Below the pieces are notes generated by a model that saw nothing but the letters and a program-made list of their open reading frames with translations, made no database searches and was not told the origin of the DNA. DNA of 53,560 nucleotides from Candidatus Mediterraneibacter intestinigallinarum (GTDB taxonomy: Bacteria > Bacillota > Clostridia > Lachnospirales > Lachnospiraceae). The translations under genes and the position numbers were made by a program. Positions 35,063 to 42,725 of this stretch are shown here, piece after piece (positions within the stretch are counted from its first letter, which is position 1; each line of letters begins with the position of its first letter). The stretch covers positions 1-53,560 of the forward strand of contig DWXI01000148.1 in NCBI GenBank assembly GCA_019119265.1. Reading direction: 5' to 3'.

Positions 35063-35330
35063 AGCTCACGCATACAGGAGAAGCGTCAGCTCTGTGCTCG
35101 CACAGGGAGCTGACGCTTCTCCTGTATGCAGGGAGCGCCGCATGATGAGCAAAACAGCCGCGTATGCGGCAATTAGTACCGCAGGTACGGTTTTGCGATT
35201 TCACAGGCGGCGCGGGTGAGCGGACCTTTCCGCATGCAGGGAGCGCCGCATGATGAGCAAAACAGCCGCGTATGCGGCAGTTAGTACCGCAGGTACGGTT
35301 TTGCGATTCCGCAGGCGGTGCGGGTGAGCG
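35063..35330. repeat. Structured intergenic element, family A' (long hairpin plus two three-way-junction cores)
   Basis: CTCACGC near 35065 is inverted relative to GCGGGTGAG near 35212-35220. A 22-bp perfect stem (35070-35091 with 35108-35129) plus 5 bp forms a long hairpin. Core 1 has GCAAAAC (35149-35155) pairing with GTTTTGC (35190-35196) around GCCGC-gtat-GCGGC and GTACC-gca-GGTAC. Core 2 repeats this at 35257-35304. Linkers (1, 5 and 1 nt) match family A exactly while the paired bases differ. Confidence 0.8.
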
Positions 35331-35355
35331 GACGGCCTCTGGACAAGAGCGCCGC

Positions 35356-36348
35356 CTACTCCGCCTGCAGTGAATACGTCTCCAGATCGACGATAAACCT
35401 GCTGCCCTTTCCCGGTTCCGACTGCGCCAGCAGCCTGTGCCCGAGCTTATCCGCTGCAGTCCTGCACAGATACAGTCCGATCCCGGTAGACTTCTTGTCC
35501 AGACGCCCGTTATACCCGGTATAGCCCTTCTCAAAGATCCGCGGAAGGTCTTCCGGTGAAATACCGATTCCTGTATCCGTGATGGAAAGCTGTTTCTTAT
35601 CATCCACTGATATCGTGACATTTCCTCCTTCCGGAGTATATTTCACCGCATTGGACAGGAGCTGTTCAATGATAAAGGATAGCCATTTCTCGTCTGTCAC
35701 CACGCGTTCGTCCGTACCAGCGTATACAAGCCGTATCTTCCTGCGGATAAACTGTCCGGCATACTTCCGCACTGCCTTCCGGATGATATCGTCCAGCTCA
35801 TACTCCTGAATGACCAGATCGGAAGCCCCCTCGCCGAGTCGAATGTAGTAAAGCGCCATCTCGGCATACTGCTCAATGCGGAATAATTCTGCCGACAGCT
35901 CTCTGTTCTCCTGGGTATCCTCCTGCTGGAGCATGACACGCATAACAGCGATCGGCGCCTTGATCTGGTGTACCCACACGGCATAATAATCATTCATATC
36001 GTTCCTGGCACTGTCCCACTCTTCTTTTCTCGCGCGGTTCGCCTCCTCTTCCCGGAGCACAAGCGCCTGATAGTCGCTCTCCGTCAGGCTGTCCGCCCGG
36101 GGAAGATACTCTGCACACGGCGCAGCCCCGGGCTGCAGCCGTTCAAGCTCCATATGCTTCCGTCTGTATCTTAAAAATCCCAGCATCAGAAAAACCAGAC
36201 CGGACAATGCAGATAAAAGAAGCGGGTACCACACCGCCTCCATCCGGATCCCGTACAGGGCAAATACACCTGCAAATATTGCTCCGCTTATCATCACCCA
36301 CAGCCACACATACCGGCAGTCATAGAGATATCTGAAAAAGCGCTTCAT
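35356..36348 (-). CDS. BceS-type intramembrane-sensing histidine kinase
   Basis: A 330-residue sensor kinase with two N-terminal membrane helices (about residues 12-60) and almost no extracellular loop. Such kinases sense through the partner transporter. The dimerisation/phosphoacceptor helix contains WVHQIKAPIAVMR (His about residue 125), the N-box is EQLLSNAVKYT, and the G-boxes are DTGIGI and STGIGLYL. Start MKRFFRY at 36348 follows AGGGGAG. It lies 4 nt behind its response regulator. Confidence 0.92.
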   Translation of the reverse strand: MKRFFRYLYDCRYVWLWVMISGAIFAGVFALYGIRMEAVWYPLLLSALSGLVFLMLGFLRYRRKHMELERLQPGAAPCAEYLPRADSLTESDYQALVLREEEANRARKEEWDSARNDMNDYYAVWVHQIKAPIAVMRVMLQQEDTQENRELSAELFRIEQYAEMALYYIRLGEGASDLVIQEYELDDIIRKAVRKYAGQFIRRKIRLVYAGTDERVVTDEKWLSFIIEQLLSNAVKYTPEGGNVTISVDDKKQLSITDTGIGISPEDLPRIFEKGYTGYNGRLDKKSTGIGLYLCRTAADKLGHRLLAQSEPGKGSRFIVDLETYSLQAE

Positions 36349-36352
36349 TCTC

Positions 36353-37042
36353 TCATCTCCCCTCTGCATCCTGTGTGATGATATAGCCTTCGCCCACCTT
36401 AGTCGTGATAAAATCCGTAAGCCCGGCTTTCTCAAGCTTCTTTCTCAATCGTGCAATATTGACCGTCAGTGTATTTTCTTCAATATAATTATCCGTCTCC
36501 CACAATTTTGTCATAAGCGTATCCCGGCTCACCAGCCTGCCTTTATTCTCCATCAGAGTCTGCAGGATACGGAACTCATTTTTCGTCAGATCGATCTTCT
36601 TCCCTTCATAGGTAAGCGACGTGTCATACAAGTTCAGGATTGCGCCTCTGTGTTCCAGAACAGGGATCTTTCCCGCCAGGTCATAGGTCCTTCTGAGCAC
36701 AGCCTGGACTTTCGCCGTCAGTACGCTTAAATCAAAGGGCTTTGCCACAAAGTCGTCCCCGCCCATATTGACCGCCATGATGATATTCATATTATCCGCC
36801 GCCGAAGAAATAAATATGATCGGCACATTGGAGATCTTCCGGATCTCGCTGCACCAGTGATAGCCGTTGTAGAATGGCAGGGTGATATCCATGAGCACCA
36901 GATGCGGATCATATGCTGTGAATGTTGTCAGTACATTCTGGAAATCCTGCACATATTCCGCCTCGTTGCCCCACATCTTCATCTCTTTTTGTATCGCCTG
37001 CGCCATGGGCAGGTCGTCTTCCACGATAAGTATTTTATACAT
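36353..37042 (-). CDS. OmpR-family response regulator (BceR-like)
   Basis: A 229-residue regulator: a receiver domain with acidic pocket IVEDD, phospho-acceptor Asp in LVLMDITLPFYNG and the K in VAKPFD, then an OmpR-type winged helix (ENTLTVNIARLRKKLEKAGL). It should bind the inverted repeat at 35042-35059 and activate the transporter genes. Start MYKILIVED at 37042 follows AAGGAGGG; an extension to 37093 is unsupported. Confidence 0.93.
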   Translation of the reverse strand: MYKILIVEDDLPMAQAIQKEMKMWGNEAEYVQDFQNVLTTFTAYDPHLVLMDITLPFYNGYHWCSEIRKISNVPIIFISSAADNMNIIMAVNMGGDDFVAKPFDLSVLTAKVQAVLRRTYDLAGKIPVLEHRGAILNLYDTSLTYEGKKIDLTKNEFRILQTLMENKGRLVSRDTLMTKLWETDNYIEENTLTVNIARLRKKLEKAGLTDFITTKVGEGYIITQDAEGR

Positions 37043-37059
37043 AAGCCCTCCTTGAACAG

Positions 37060-37131
37060 ACTGATCGGTGCACAGCGGACAAAACTCCGCCATACACCGA
37101 TCAGTATAACAAGATTCTCTTTATTCTACAA
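37060..37131 (-). promoter_or_regulatory. Promoter of the two-component genes with overlapping palindrome
   Basis: TTGTAG (37131-37126, overlapping the antiterminator stop codon), 17 nt, TATACT (37108-37103). ACTGATCGGTG (37060-37070) pairs with CACCGATCAGT (37095-37105) around GCGGA/TCCGC, so the repeat overlaps the -10 and transcription start and ends just before the Shine-Dalgarno. It could be an operator or a leader hairpin. Confidence 0.6.
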
Positions 37132-37959
37132 TGTTTCAGGCGAGATTACTCTCTGGATATGGATCGCGAGAAATCCGATTTCTTCCTTTCCCACTGGCAT
37201 TTTCAGGGTCTCGCTCATATAGGTGCACACTTTCTCTGCAACACGCCCCGTCTCAGGATAATTGCTGAAAATGAAATCATTGAAGTCCACATTGGTAGAT
37301 TCTCCGTTCCTCGCGCGTGCCACCATATAATAAAGATGGCTCATCAGTCGGGTATATGCCAGAGAATCTTCGGAAAACTTCTGCCGGAATTCATGCTCGA
37401 TCATCCGGATCCCTTCATTGATGATCCGCGTCGTATCCAGCGCTACGGACACCTGCTCATCTGACAGTCCGGCATGGATATGGAGCGTAAGAAATCCCAC
37501 CTCGTCATCCGATATCGCGTATCCCGTCATCTCTTTGATGATATCCCGGCCGCGCATCGCAACTGCATATTCCTTGGAAAAAAGCACCCGGATATCCGGG
37601 GTAAACGGATTGGGGATCTGCCGGTTTTCTTTTGCACGTTTTGCCGCAAGAGCAATATGGTCAGCCATTGGAAGAAGTATCTCGTGATTCACTTCTTTAA
37701 AGACCTTTTCCGCCTCTTCTATGATACGTCCAGACGCTTCGATAAAGCTGGGATGTATACCATTGACAACCTTGAGCACTGACTGCTGTTTCCGTCTTGT
37801 GACAAGAGAATATACTTTCGCTCCGGGCACGCTTTCAATCTGCTGTGTCGGCTTCTTTCCGAATCCGATCCCGTTCCCCATCAGGATCAGTTCCCTTCCC
37901 GTCTCATTATGATACACAAGAATTCCGTTGTTGTTCAGCACCTTTATGATTCGATACAT
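37126..37959 (-). CDS. PRD-containing transcriptional antiterminator (GlcT/LicT family)
   Basis: This 277-residue RNA-binding regulator stops premature termination at RAT sites. The N-terminal co-antiterminator domain is clear (RIIKVLNNNGILVY, GNGIGFGKKPTQQI). Two PTS-regulated domains follow, with the conserved histidines in PMADHIALA and LTLHIHAG (PRD1) and MSHLYYMV and LAIHIQRV (PRD2). It is encoded 33 nt downstream of the PTS permease whose leader carries a RAT/terminator pair, so it almost certainly controls its own operon. GlcT is the nearest functional type given the glucose-family permease. Confidence 0.92.
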   Translation of the reverse strand: MYRIIKVLNNNGILVYHNETGRELILMGNGIGFGKKPTQQIESVPGAKVYSLVTRRKQQSVLKVVNGIHPSFIEASGRIIEEAEKVFKEVNHEILLPMADHIALAAKRAKENRQIPNPFTPDIRVLFSKEYAVAMRGRDIIKEMTGYAISDDEVGFLTLHIHAGLSDEQVSVALDTTRIINEGIRMIEHEFRQKFSEDSLAYTRLMSHLYYMVARARNGESTNVDFNDFIFSNYPETGRVAEKVCTYMSETLKMPVGKEEIGFLAIHIQRVISPETL

Positions 37960-37992
37960 ACCCTCTCATAACCTTTCCGCTCAGTAACTCTC

Positions 37993-40197
37993 TTAAAAAG
38001 AAATAATCTCCGCCGCCTCATCAAGAGCATTTACCGATCCTTCTTTTGCAAGCCGGACTTCTTCACCTTCCTGAAGGCTGGTAAATACGATAATACACTC
38101 GTCCGACTTCGCGTGTTCCTTTATATATTCTATATCAAAACCGATCAGCTTGTCACCCTTTTTCACACTGTCGCCGTCTTTTACGAACGCCTCGAATCCT
38201 TCTCCATTCAAGTTAACCGTGTCAACGCCGATATGGATCAGGTACTCTACACCATCACCACCGAGCAGTCCTACCGCGTGTTTCGAGGGGAATACAAACG
38301 ATACGGTCGCGTCTTCCGGGGCATATGCCATACCTTCTGACGGTCTTACAATATATCCGTCACCCATCATCTTTCCTGCAAAGGCTTCGTCAGATGCATC
38401 TGTGATCGGTGCCGCCTCCCCGCTGACTGGTGAGCAGAGGACTTTTTTCACCTGTCCGCTGCCTGCCGGCGCACTTCCCGATGTTTTATCTGTCTTTTCT
38501 CCGGCACTTTCTGCCGCGTCTCCTGATACATCCCCATTTTCAGTTCCGTTATCCGGAATATATTCTTCATTCGGAGCAGTCTCCAGATAATCCTCAAGGT
38601 TGGATTTGATCACTGCCACCGATGGTCCGTAAATGATCTGTATGCCCTGTCCCTTTCGGATGATTCCCGACGGAGATGTAGCTTTCAGGATACTTTCACT
38701 GACCAGTTCCGGTTTCACTACCGTGCAGCGGAGTCTCGTCGCACAGCAGTCAACATCTGAAATATTTTTCTTTCCGCCAAGTCCGCGTGTGATCAGTACA
38801 CTCTTCTCATCTCCGGCTGCCGGAGCACCGTTTCCATCTGCGCCCCCGTCCTGTTTTGCACGATAATCAGCTTTCGTGTAGAGTTTCGTCTCCTCATCGT
38901 CATCTTCCCTTCCCGGAGTCTTCAGGTTAAACTTCATGATCAGGAACTTGAAGATGAAATAGTACAGGCAGAAATAGATGATTCCTGCCGGGATGATAAG
39001 CAGCCAGCTCGTCTTTTCATTGCCTTGCAGGATACCGAACAGGAGCAGATCCAGGAAACCGCCGGAGAACGTAAGTCCTACTGCAATATTAAGAATATGG
39101 GCTATCATGTAGGCAGCACCTGCCAGGATCACCTGTACAACAAACAGCATCGGCGCAACAAACAGGAAGGAGAACTCAATAGGTTCTGTGATGCCTGTCA
39201 TCATAGATGCCAGTGCTGCTGAAAGAAGAAGTCCGCCGGCCTGTTTCTTTTTCTCAGGTTTCGCGCAGCGGTACATTGCAAGAGCCGCACCCGGAAGTCC
39301 AAAGATCATAAAAATGAACTCACCGGAGAAATATCTTGTCGCGTCCGCGCTAAAGTGTACTGTATTCGGATCAGCAAGCTGTGCAAAGAAGATATTCTGT
39401 CCGCCCTGAACAACCTGACCGGCCACTTCCATCGTACCGCCCACCGCCGTCTGCCAGAATGGGAGATAGAATACATGGTGCAGTCCGAACGGGATCAGCG
39501 CACGCTTGATAATACCGAAGATCAGCGTTCCGAAGTAGCCTGTTCCTGTGACAAGTCCTCCCAAAGCATAGATTCCGTCCTGTACAAAAGGCCATACAAA
39601 ATACATTACGATACCTACACCCACATAAGTGATCGTAGATATGATCGGCACAAATCTTGATCCGCCGAAGAATGACAGCGCGTTAGGCAGCTGGATCTTA
39701 TAGAACCTGTTGTGCAACGCCGCAACACCAAGTCCGACTATAATCCCTCCGAACACACCCATCTGCAGCGACTGAATGCCGCACACACTGGTGATCGTAC
39801 CGTCCAGCACGTGTTCTGCGATCGTACCGTCCGCAAGGATATCTCCCCGGATCTCCAGCATCGCATTGATACAGATATGCATAACAAAGAACGAAATCAT
39901 CGCCGCAAGCGCTGCAACTTCTTTCTCCTTTTTCGCCATACCGATAGCCACACCCACCGCAAAGATCAGCGGAAGATTGTCAAAAATTACATTTCCCGCA
40001 CTGCTCATGATCGTAAGGAGTGCGTTCAGGATCGTTCCCTCCCCCAGAATACTCTCGAGGCCATAGGTCTCGATCATAGTAGCATTGGTAAATGAACTTC
40101 CGATTCCGAGCAGAAGTCCTGCCACAGGGAGGATTGCGATCGGAAGCATGAAGCTTCGTCCGACTCTCTGCAATACTCCGAAAATCTTGTCTTTCAT
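37993..40197 (-). CDS. ptsG: PTS permease, glucose family, EIICBA
   Basis: A 734-residue sugar phosphotransferase permease with domains C-B-A. The EIIC domain (about 1-430) has about 8-10 helices and contains GLHHVFYLPFW and GITEPIEFSFLFVAP. EIIB (about 465-540) carries the phosphocysteine in DCCATRLR, where the second Cys aligns with the catalytic one. EIIA (about 585-734) has phospho-His in YLIHIGVDTVNL and the supporting His in FPSKHAVGL. Substrate is glucose or a related sugar; the N-acetylglucosamine and maltose branches cannot be ruled out. Start MKDKIFG at 40197 follows AAGGAGG. Confidence 0.88.
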   Translation of the reverse strand: MKDKIFGVLQRVGRSFMLPIAILPVAGLLLGIGSSFTNATMIETYGLESILGEGTILNALLTIMSSAGNVIFDNLPLIFAVGVAIGMAKKEKEVAALAAMISFFVMHICINAMLEIRGDILADGTIAEHVLDGTITSVCGIQSLQMGVFGGIIVGLGVAALHNRFYKIQLPNALSFFGGSRFVPIISTITYVGVGIVMYFVWPFVQDGIYALGGLVTGTGYFGTLIFGIIKRALIPFGLHHVFYLPFWQTAVGGTMEVAGQVVQGGQNIFFAQLADPNTVHFSADATRYFSGEFIFMIFGLPGAALAMYRCAKPEKKKQAGGLLLSAALASMMTGITEPIEFSFLFVAPMLFVVQVILAGAAYMIAHILNIAVGLTFSGGFLDLLLFGILQGNEKTSWLLIIPAGIIYFCLYYFIFKFLIMKFNLKTPGREDDDEETKLYTKADYRAKQDGGADGNGAPAAGDEKSVLITRGLGGKKNISDVDCCATRLRCTVVKPELVSESILKATSPSGIIRKGQGIQIIYGPSVAVIKSNLEDYLETAPNEEYIPDNGTENGDVSGDAAESAGEKTDKTSGSAPAGSGQVKKVLCSPVSGEAAPITDASDEAFAGKMMGDGYIVRPSEGMAYAPEDATVSFVFPSKHAVGLLGGDGVEYLIHIGVDTVNLNGEGFEAFVKDGDSVKKGDKLIGFDIEYIKEHAKSDECIIVFTSLQEGEEVRLAKEGSVNALDEAAEIISF

Positions 40198-40252
40198 CTT
40201 GTTTCCTCCTTGAACTCTCATTTCCGAATCTGCCATGTGTGCCTCATACCCT

Positions 40253-40411
40253 GGTCGCGGGCTGGCGCCCTATACTTTCCAGCCGTGCTGCGCACCTCGA
40301 TTCCGCTCCCGCTTCATCTCGGTCGCGGGCTGGCGCTTCGCACCTTCCTGCCGTGCTGCGCACCTCGATTCCGCTCCCGCTTCATCTCGGTCGCGGGCTG
40401 GCGCCCTATAC
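40253..40411. repeat. 68-bp tandem repeat (2.3 copies) in the ptsG leader (family B)
   Basis: Unit 1 is 40253-40320 and unit 2 is 40321-40388. They are identical except for about 15 bases after GGTCGCGGGCTGGCGC; a partial third unit runs to 40411. CTCGATTCCGC and GCTTCATCTC also occur at 10222-10249. The repeats sit between the antitermination site and the ptsG ribosome binding site, so they are transcribed in the ptsG leader. Confidence 0.85.
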
Positions 40412-40466
40412 CTGAGTAGGAAAGCGTAATGGAAAGCAAGCTTTTCTTCCGCTTTCCTACTCAGGT
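40410..40466. other. 17-bp perfect-stem hairpin in the ptsG leader
   Basis: ACCTGAGTAGGAAAGCG pairs perfectly with CGCTTTCCTACTCAGGT, with an inner GGAAAGC/GCTTTTC helix. No T-run follows on the minus strand, so it is not an ordinary terminator. It abuts the 68-bp repeats exactly as the hairpin at 10280-10326 abuts the other family B module. Confidence 0.6.
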
Positions 40467-40488
40467 GCACGGCTTATAGTTTACGCGC

Positions 40489-40552
40489 AAAAAAGGCATA
40501 AACTTAATCCTTTTGTTTGCTGATACTGCAATTAAAAAGGATAGTTTATGCC
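40489..40552 (-). terminator. Regulated leader terminator of ptsG
   Basis: On the minus strand GGCATAAAC..ATCCTTTT pairs with AAAAGGAT..GTTTATGCC and is followed by TTTTTT. Its left arm overlaps the RAT hairpin, so the two structures exclude each other. Confidence 0.85.
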
Positions 40553-40574
40553 TGATGTTCAGTAACACACTATC
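40540..40574 (-). promoter_or_regulatory. RAT (ribonucleic antiterminator) site
   Basis: Read on the minus strand, GATAGT and ACTATC close a hairpin with the bulge sequences TGTTACTG and CAGGCATAA. These match the LicT/SacY/GlcT RAT consensus (TTGTTACTG ... CAGGCAAAA). It begins about 17 nt after the predicted transcription start and overlaps the terminator at 40489-40552. Confidence 0.88.
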
Positions 40575-40597
40575 TGACATATTCGATTTACGTACTT

Positions 40598-40627
40598 AGT
40601 ATATACAAATTTTCTTCAAATAGTCAA
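40598..40627 (-). promoter_or_regulatory. Sigma-A promoter of ptsG-glcT
   Basis: TTGACT, 18 nt, TATACT on the minus strand, placed just upstream of the RAT site. Confidence 0.8.
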
Positions 40628-40682
40628 CTCAGAAATATTGACTAATTTTACACAAGAAAATTGTGCAGTTTATACAGAATCA

Positions 40683-41105
40683 TTACTCTTCCAGGATTTT
40701 CATCGCGATATCTCCGTCACCGCTGATAGAAAACCCGACTTTCTCATAAAATCCCGCCATCAGTTCATGATACTGGTCCGGACCGGTATAGCCAAGCGGC
40801 GCCAGTTCATAACCGGTCGGCGCAGTGATTAGCGTGACGCTTTTTTTGCTCAACTGGTCTGCTATCTCATTCATACATACTGTTCCATACCCTTTTCCGC
40901 GCAAAGCAAAGTCTGTAAGATAGAACTCTATAATATCTGCTTTTGTTTTGCTCTCAAGAATATATTCCATATGAAATACCTGATATCCTTCTTCAAAGAC
41001 ATCAACTGTCTGAGGGCGGTATTGAAATTCCAGTATATGTGCGCTCTTATCTTTGATCGTGACAGCACGGAAATATTCTTTTCTTATGTATACTGCTATT
41101 GACAT
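40683..41105 (-). CDS. Small GNAT-like acetyltransferase
   Basis: A 140-residue protein with a GNAT-type core: FYLTDFALRGKGYGTVCMNE (acetyl-CoA loop, about residues 73-92) and a C-terminal MAGFYEKVGFSISGDGDIAM typical of the fold's last strand. The substrate is unknown. The start MSIAVYIRK at 41105 is set by GACAGGAGGAG just upstream. The frame stays open 28 codons further, to a GTG at 41189, but without a ribosome binding site. Confidence 0.8.
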   Translation of the reverse strand: MSIAVYIRKEYFRAVTIKDKSAHILEFQYRPQTVDVFEEGYQVFHMEYILESKTKADIIEFYLTDFALRGKGYGTVCMNEIADQLSKKSVTLITAPTGYELAPLGYTGPDQYHELMAGFYEKVGFSISGDGDIAMKILEE

Positions 41106-41319
41106 GTCTCTCCTCCTGTCCTTGTGAAGATCTGCATCGCTGTAACCATTTGCATTTAATTCAGATTTTGTTACTATAAAGTCTAGCACATCTCTTTTTA
41201 TTTGTATAGAAAATATGCTTTCACGCCGTAAATCCCAATAGTTCAGTACTGCCAGATCTTGATAATTTAACCGTAATTACAAATTTTTATTTTCATAACA
41301 GTCTGTTCGTCTTAATATA

Positions 41320-41356
41320 TATAATGAGTTATCCATTTATCTGGCAACTCATTATA
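41320..41356 (+). promoter_or_regulatory. -10 box inside an 11-bp inverted repeat upstream of the FGGY kinase
   Basis: TATAATGAGTT (41320-41330) is inverted at 41346-41356 (AACTCATTATA). The left arm holds the TATAAT -10 box, and transcription would start between the arms. This suggests a repressor operator. No clear -35 is seen. Confidence 0.55.
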
Positions 41357-41390
41357 ACAAATAAACTATAACAGACAAAAAGGGGTCAAA

Positions 41391-42725
41391 ATGAAAAGCA
41401 TCGGAATTGATATCGGAACCACTACGCTCAGTTTCGCGATAACAGATAATGACACACTGGCTGTTATCCGAAAATGTACCATTGCCGGCAACAGTTTTAT
41501 ACAAACTGAAAATTCATGGGAAAAGATTCAGGATACAGATGTAATCTTATCCCGGATACAGCCCGTTCTTAATAAAATAATTAACTCTTACAACGACATC
41601 TCCGGCATCGGGATCACGAGCCAGATGCATGGCATCGTCTACACAGACTCCGATGGACATGCCGTCAGTCCGCTCTATACCTGGCAGGATGAACGTGGCA
41701 GTCTGCCGGAATTCGGCGGCAGAAGTATCTGCCGGATCTTATCGGAAGACATAGGCATTAACGCTGCGCCGGGTTATGGACTGGCCACTCATTTATACAA
41801 TGTAAGGAAAGGACTTGTTCCCGCAGGAGCAGCGTCTTTCTGCACGATCGGGGATTATCTCGGCATGATCCTCACAGAACGAAAAACACCGCTTGTCCAT
41901 ATCAGCCAGGCGGCCGGCATGGGTATGTTTGATATTAAAAAGCTGAAATTTATGCGCGAAAAAGTATCAGATGCAGGAATTGATCCGTCATTTCTTCCGG
42001 AAGTAACAAAAAACTTTTCAGTACTCGGTACTTTCAAAGGCATTCCGGTCTGTGTATCTATCGGTGATAATCAGGCAAGTTTCCTCGGTACTGTCACGGA
42101 TGAAGATACGGTTCTCGTCAATGTCGGAACCGGCTCCCAGGTTTCCGTAATGACCCGGCAGTATATAGAAATCCCGGAAATCGAGACCCGTCCTCTGACT
42201 GATTCAACATACCTGCTTGTAGGAGCGGCAGTCTGCGGCGGCGCTGCATTTGCTGCGCTTGAAAGATTCTTCCGTACATATGCCTCTGCTGCCGGCGCTC
42301 CTGATGTAGCTCAGTACGACGTTATGAAAAAGCTGCTGGAACTGCAGACTGAAAAGGACGATATATGGAAAGTACGAACAACATTTGCCGGAACGCGCAC
42401 CGATCCGGAAGCTTCCGGAAGCATCACCGGTATCCGGACCGATAATTTCCATCCCGCCGCCATGATCCGGGGCGTCTTAGACGGAATGGCGGAAGAACTG
42501 TATGAACTTTATCACCTGATCGAAACTGACACAGAAGAAAGCAAGACAACACTTATCGCCTCCGGCAATGCGGTGAGAAAGAACAGGGCATTTCAGCAGA
42601 TACTTGAAGAACGTTTTCATATGCCCCTTACAATAGGACAAAATGAAGAAGAGGCCGCATACGGGGCCTCTCTCTGTGCACTACTCGCTACAGGACAGCT
42701 TCCTAAACGTCAGCTTCCGCTTTAG
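41391..42725 (+). CDS. FGGY-family carbohydrate kinase (sedoheptulokinase-like)
   Basis: A 444-residue two-domain sugar kinase. It has GIDIGTTTLSFAITD (phosphate 1), GIGITSQMHGIVY, WQDERGS and SIGDNQASFLG, with VNVGTGSQVSV and ASGNAVRKN in the second domain. The TSQMHG form and compact size resemble sedoheptulokinase more than xylulokinase or glycerol kinase, but the substrate is not proven. AGGGG precedes the ATG. Its 3' end overlaps the convergent SseB gene by 23 nt. No transporter or other sugar gene is beside it. Confidence 0.85.
   Translation: MKSIGIDIGTTTLSFAITDNDTLAVIRKCTIAGNSFIQTENSWEKIQDTDVILSRIQPVLNKIINSYNDISGIGITSQMHGIVYTDSDGHAVSPLYTWQDERGSLPEFGGRSICRILSEDIGINAAPGYGLATHLYNVRKGLVPAGAASFCTIGDYLGMILTERKTPLVHISQAAGMGMFDIKKLKFMREKVSDAGIDPSFLPEVTKNFSVLGTFKGIPVCVSIGDNQASFLGTVTDEDTVLVNVGTGSQVSVMTRQYIEIPEIETRPLTDSTYLLVGAAVCGGAAFAALERFFRTYASAAGAPDVAQYDVMKKLLELQTEKDDIWKVRTTFAGTRTDPEASGSITGIRTDNFHPAAMIRGVLDGMAEELYELYHLIETDTEESKTTLIASGNAVRKNRAFQQILEERFHMPLTIGQNEEEAAYGASLCALLATGQLPKRQLPL

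Noticed and set aside
40253-40411. CRISPR array
   Set aside because: The 68-bp units are contiguous without unique spacers of normal length, there are only 2.3 units, and no cas genes are nearby.
42703-42725. Overlap of the FGGY kinase and SseB genes as a possible mis-annotation
   Set aside because: Both reading frames end naturally and a 23-nt tail-to-tail overlap is acceptable; neither protein looks truncated or extended.
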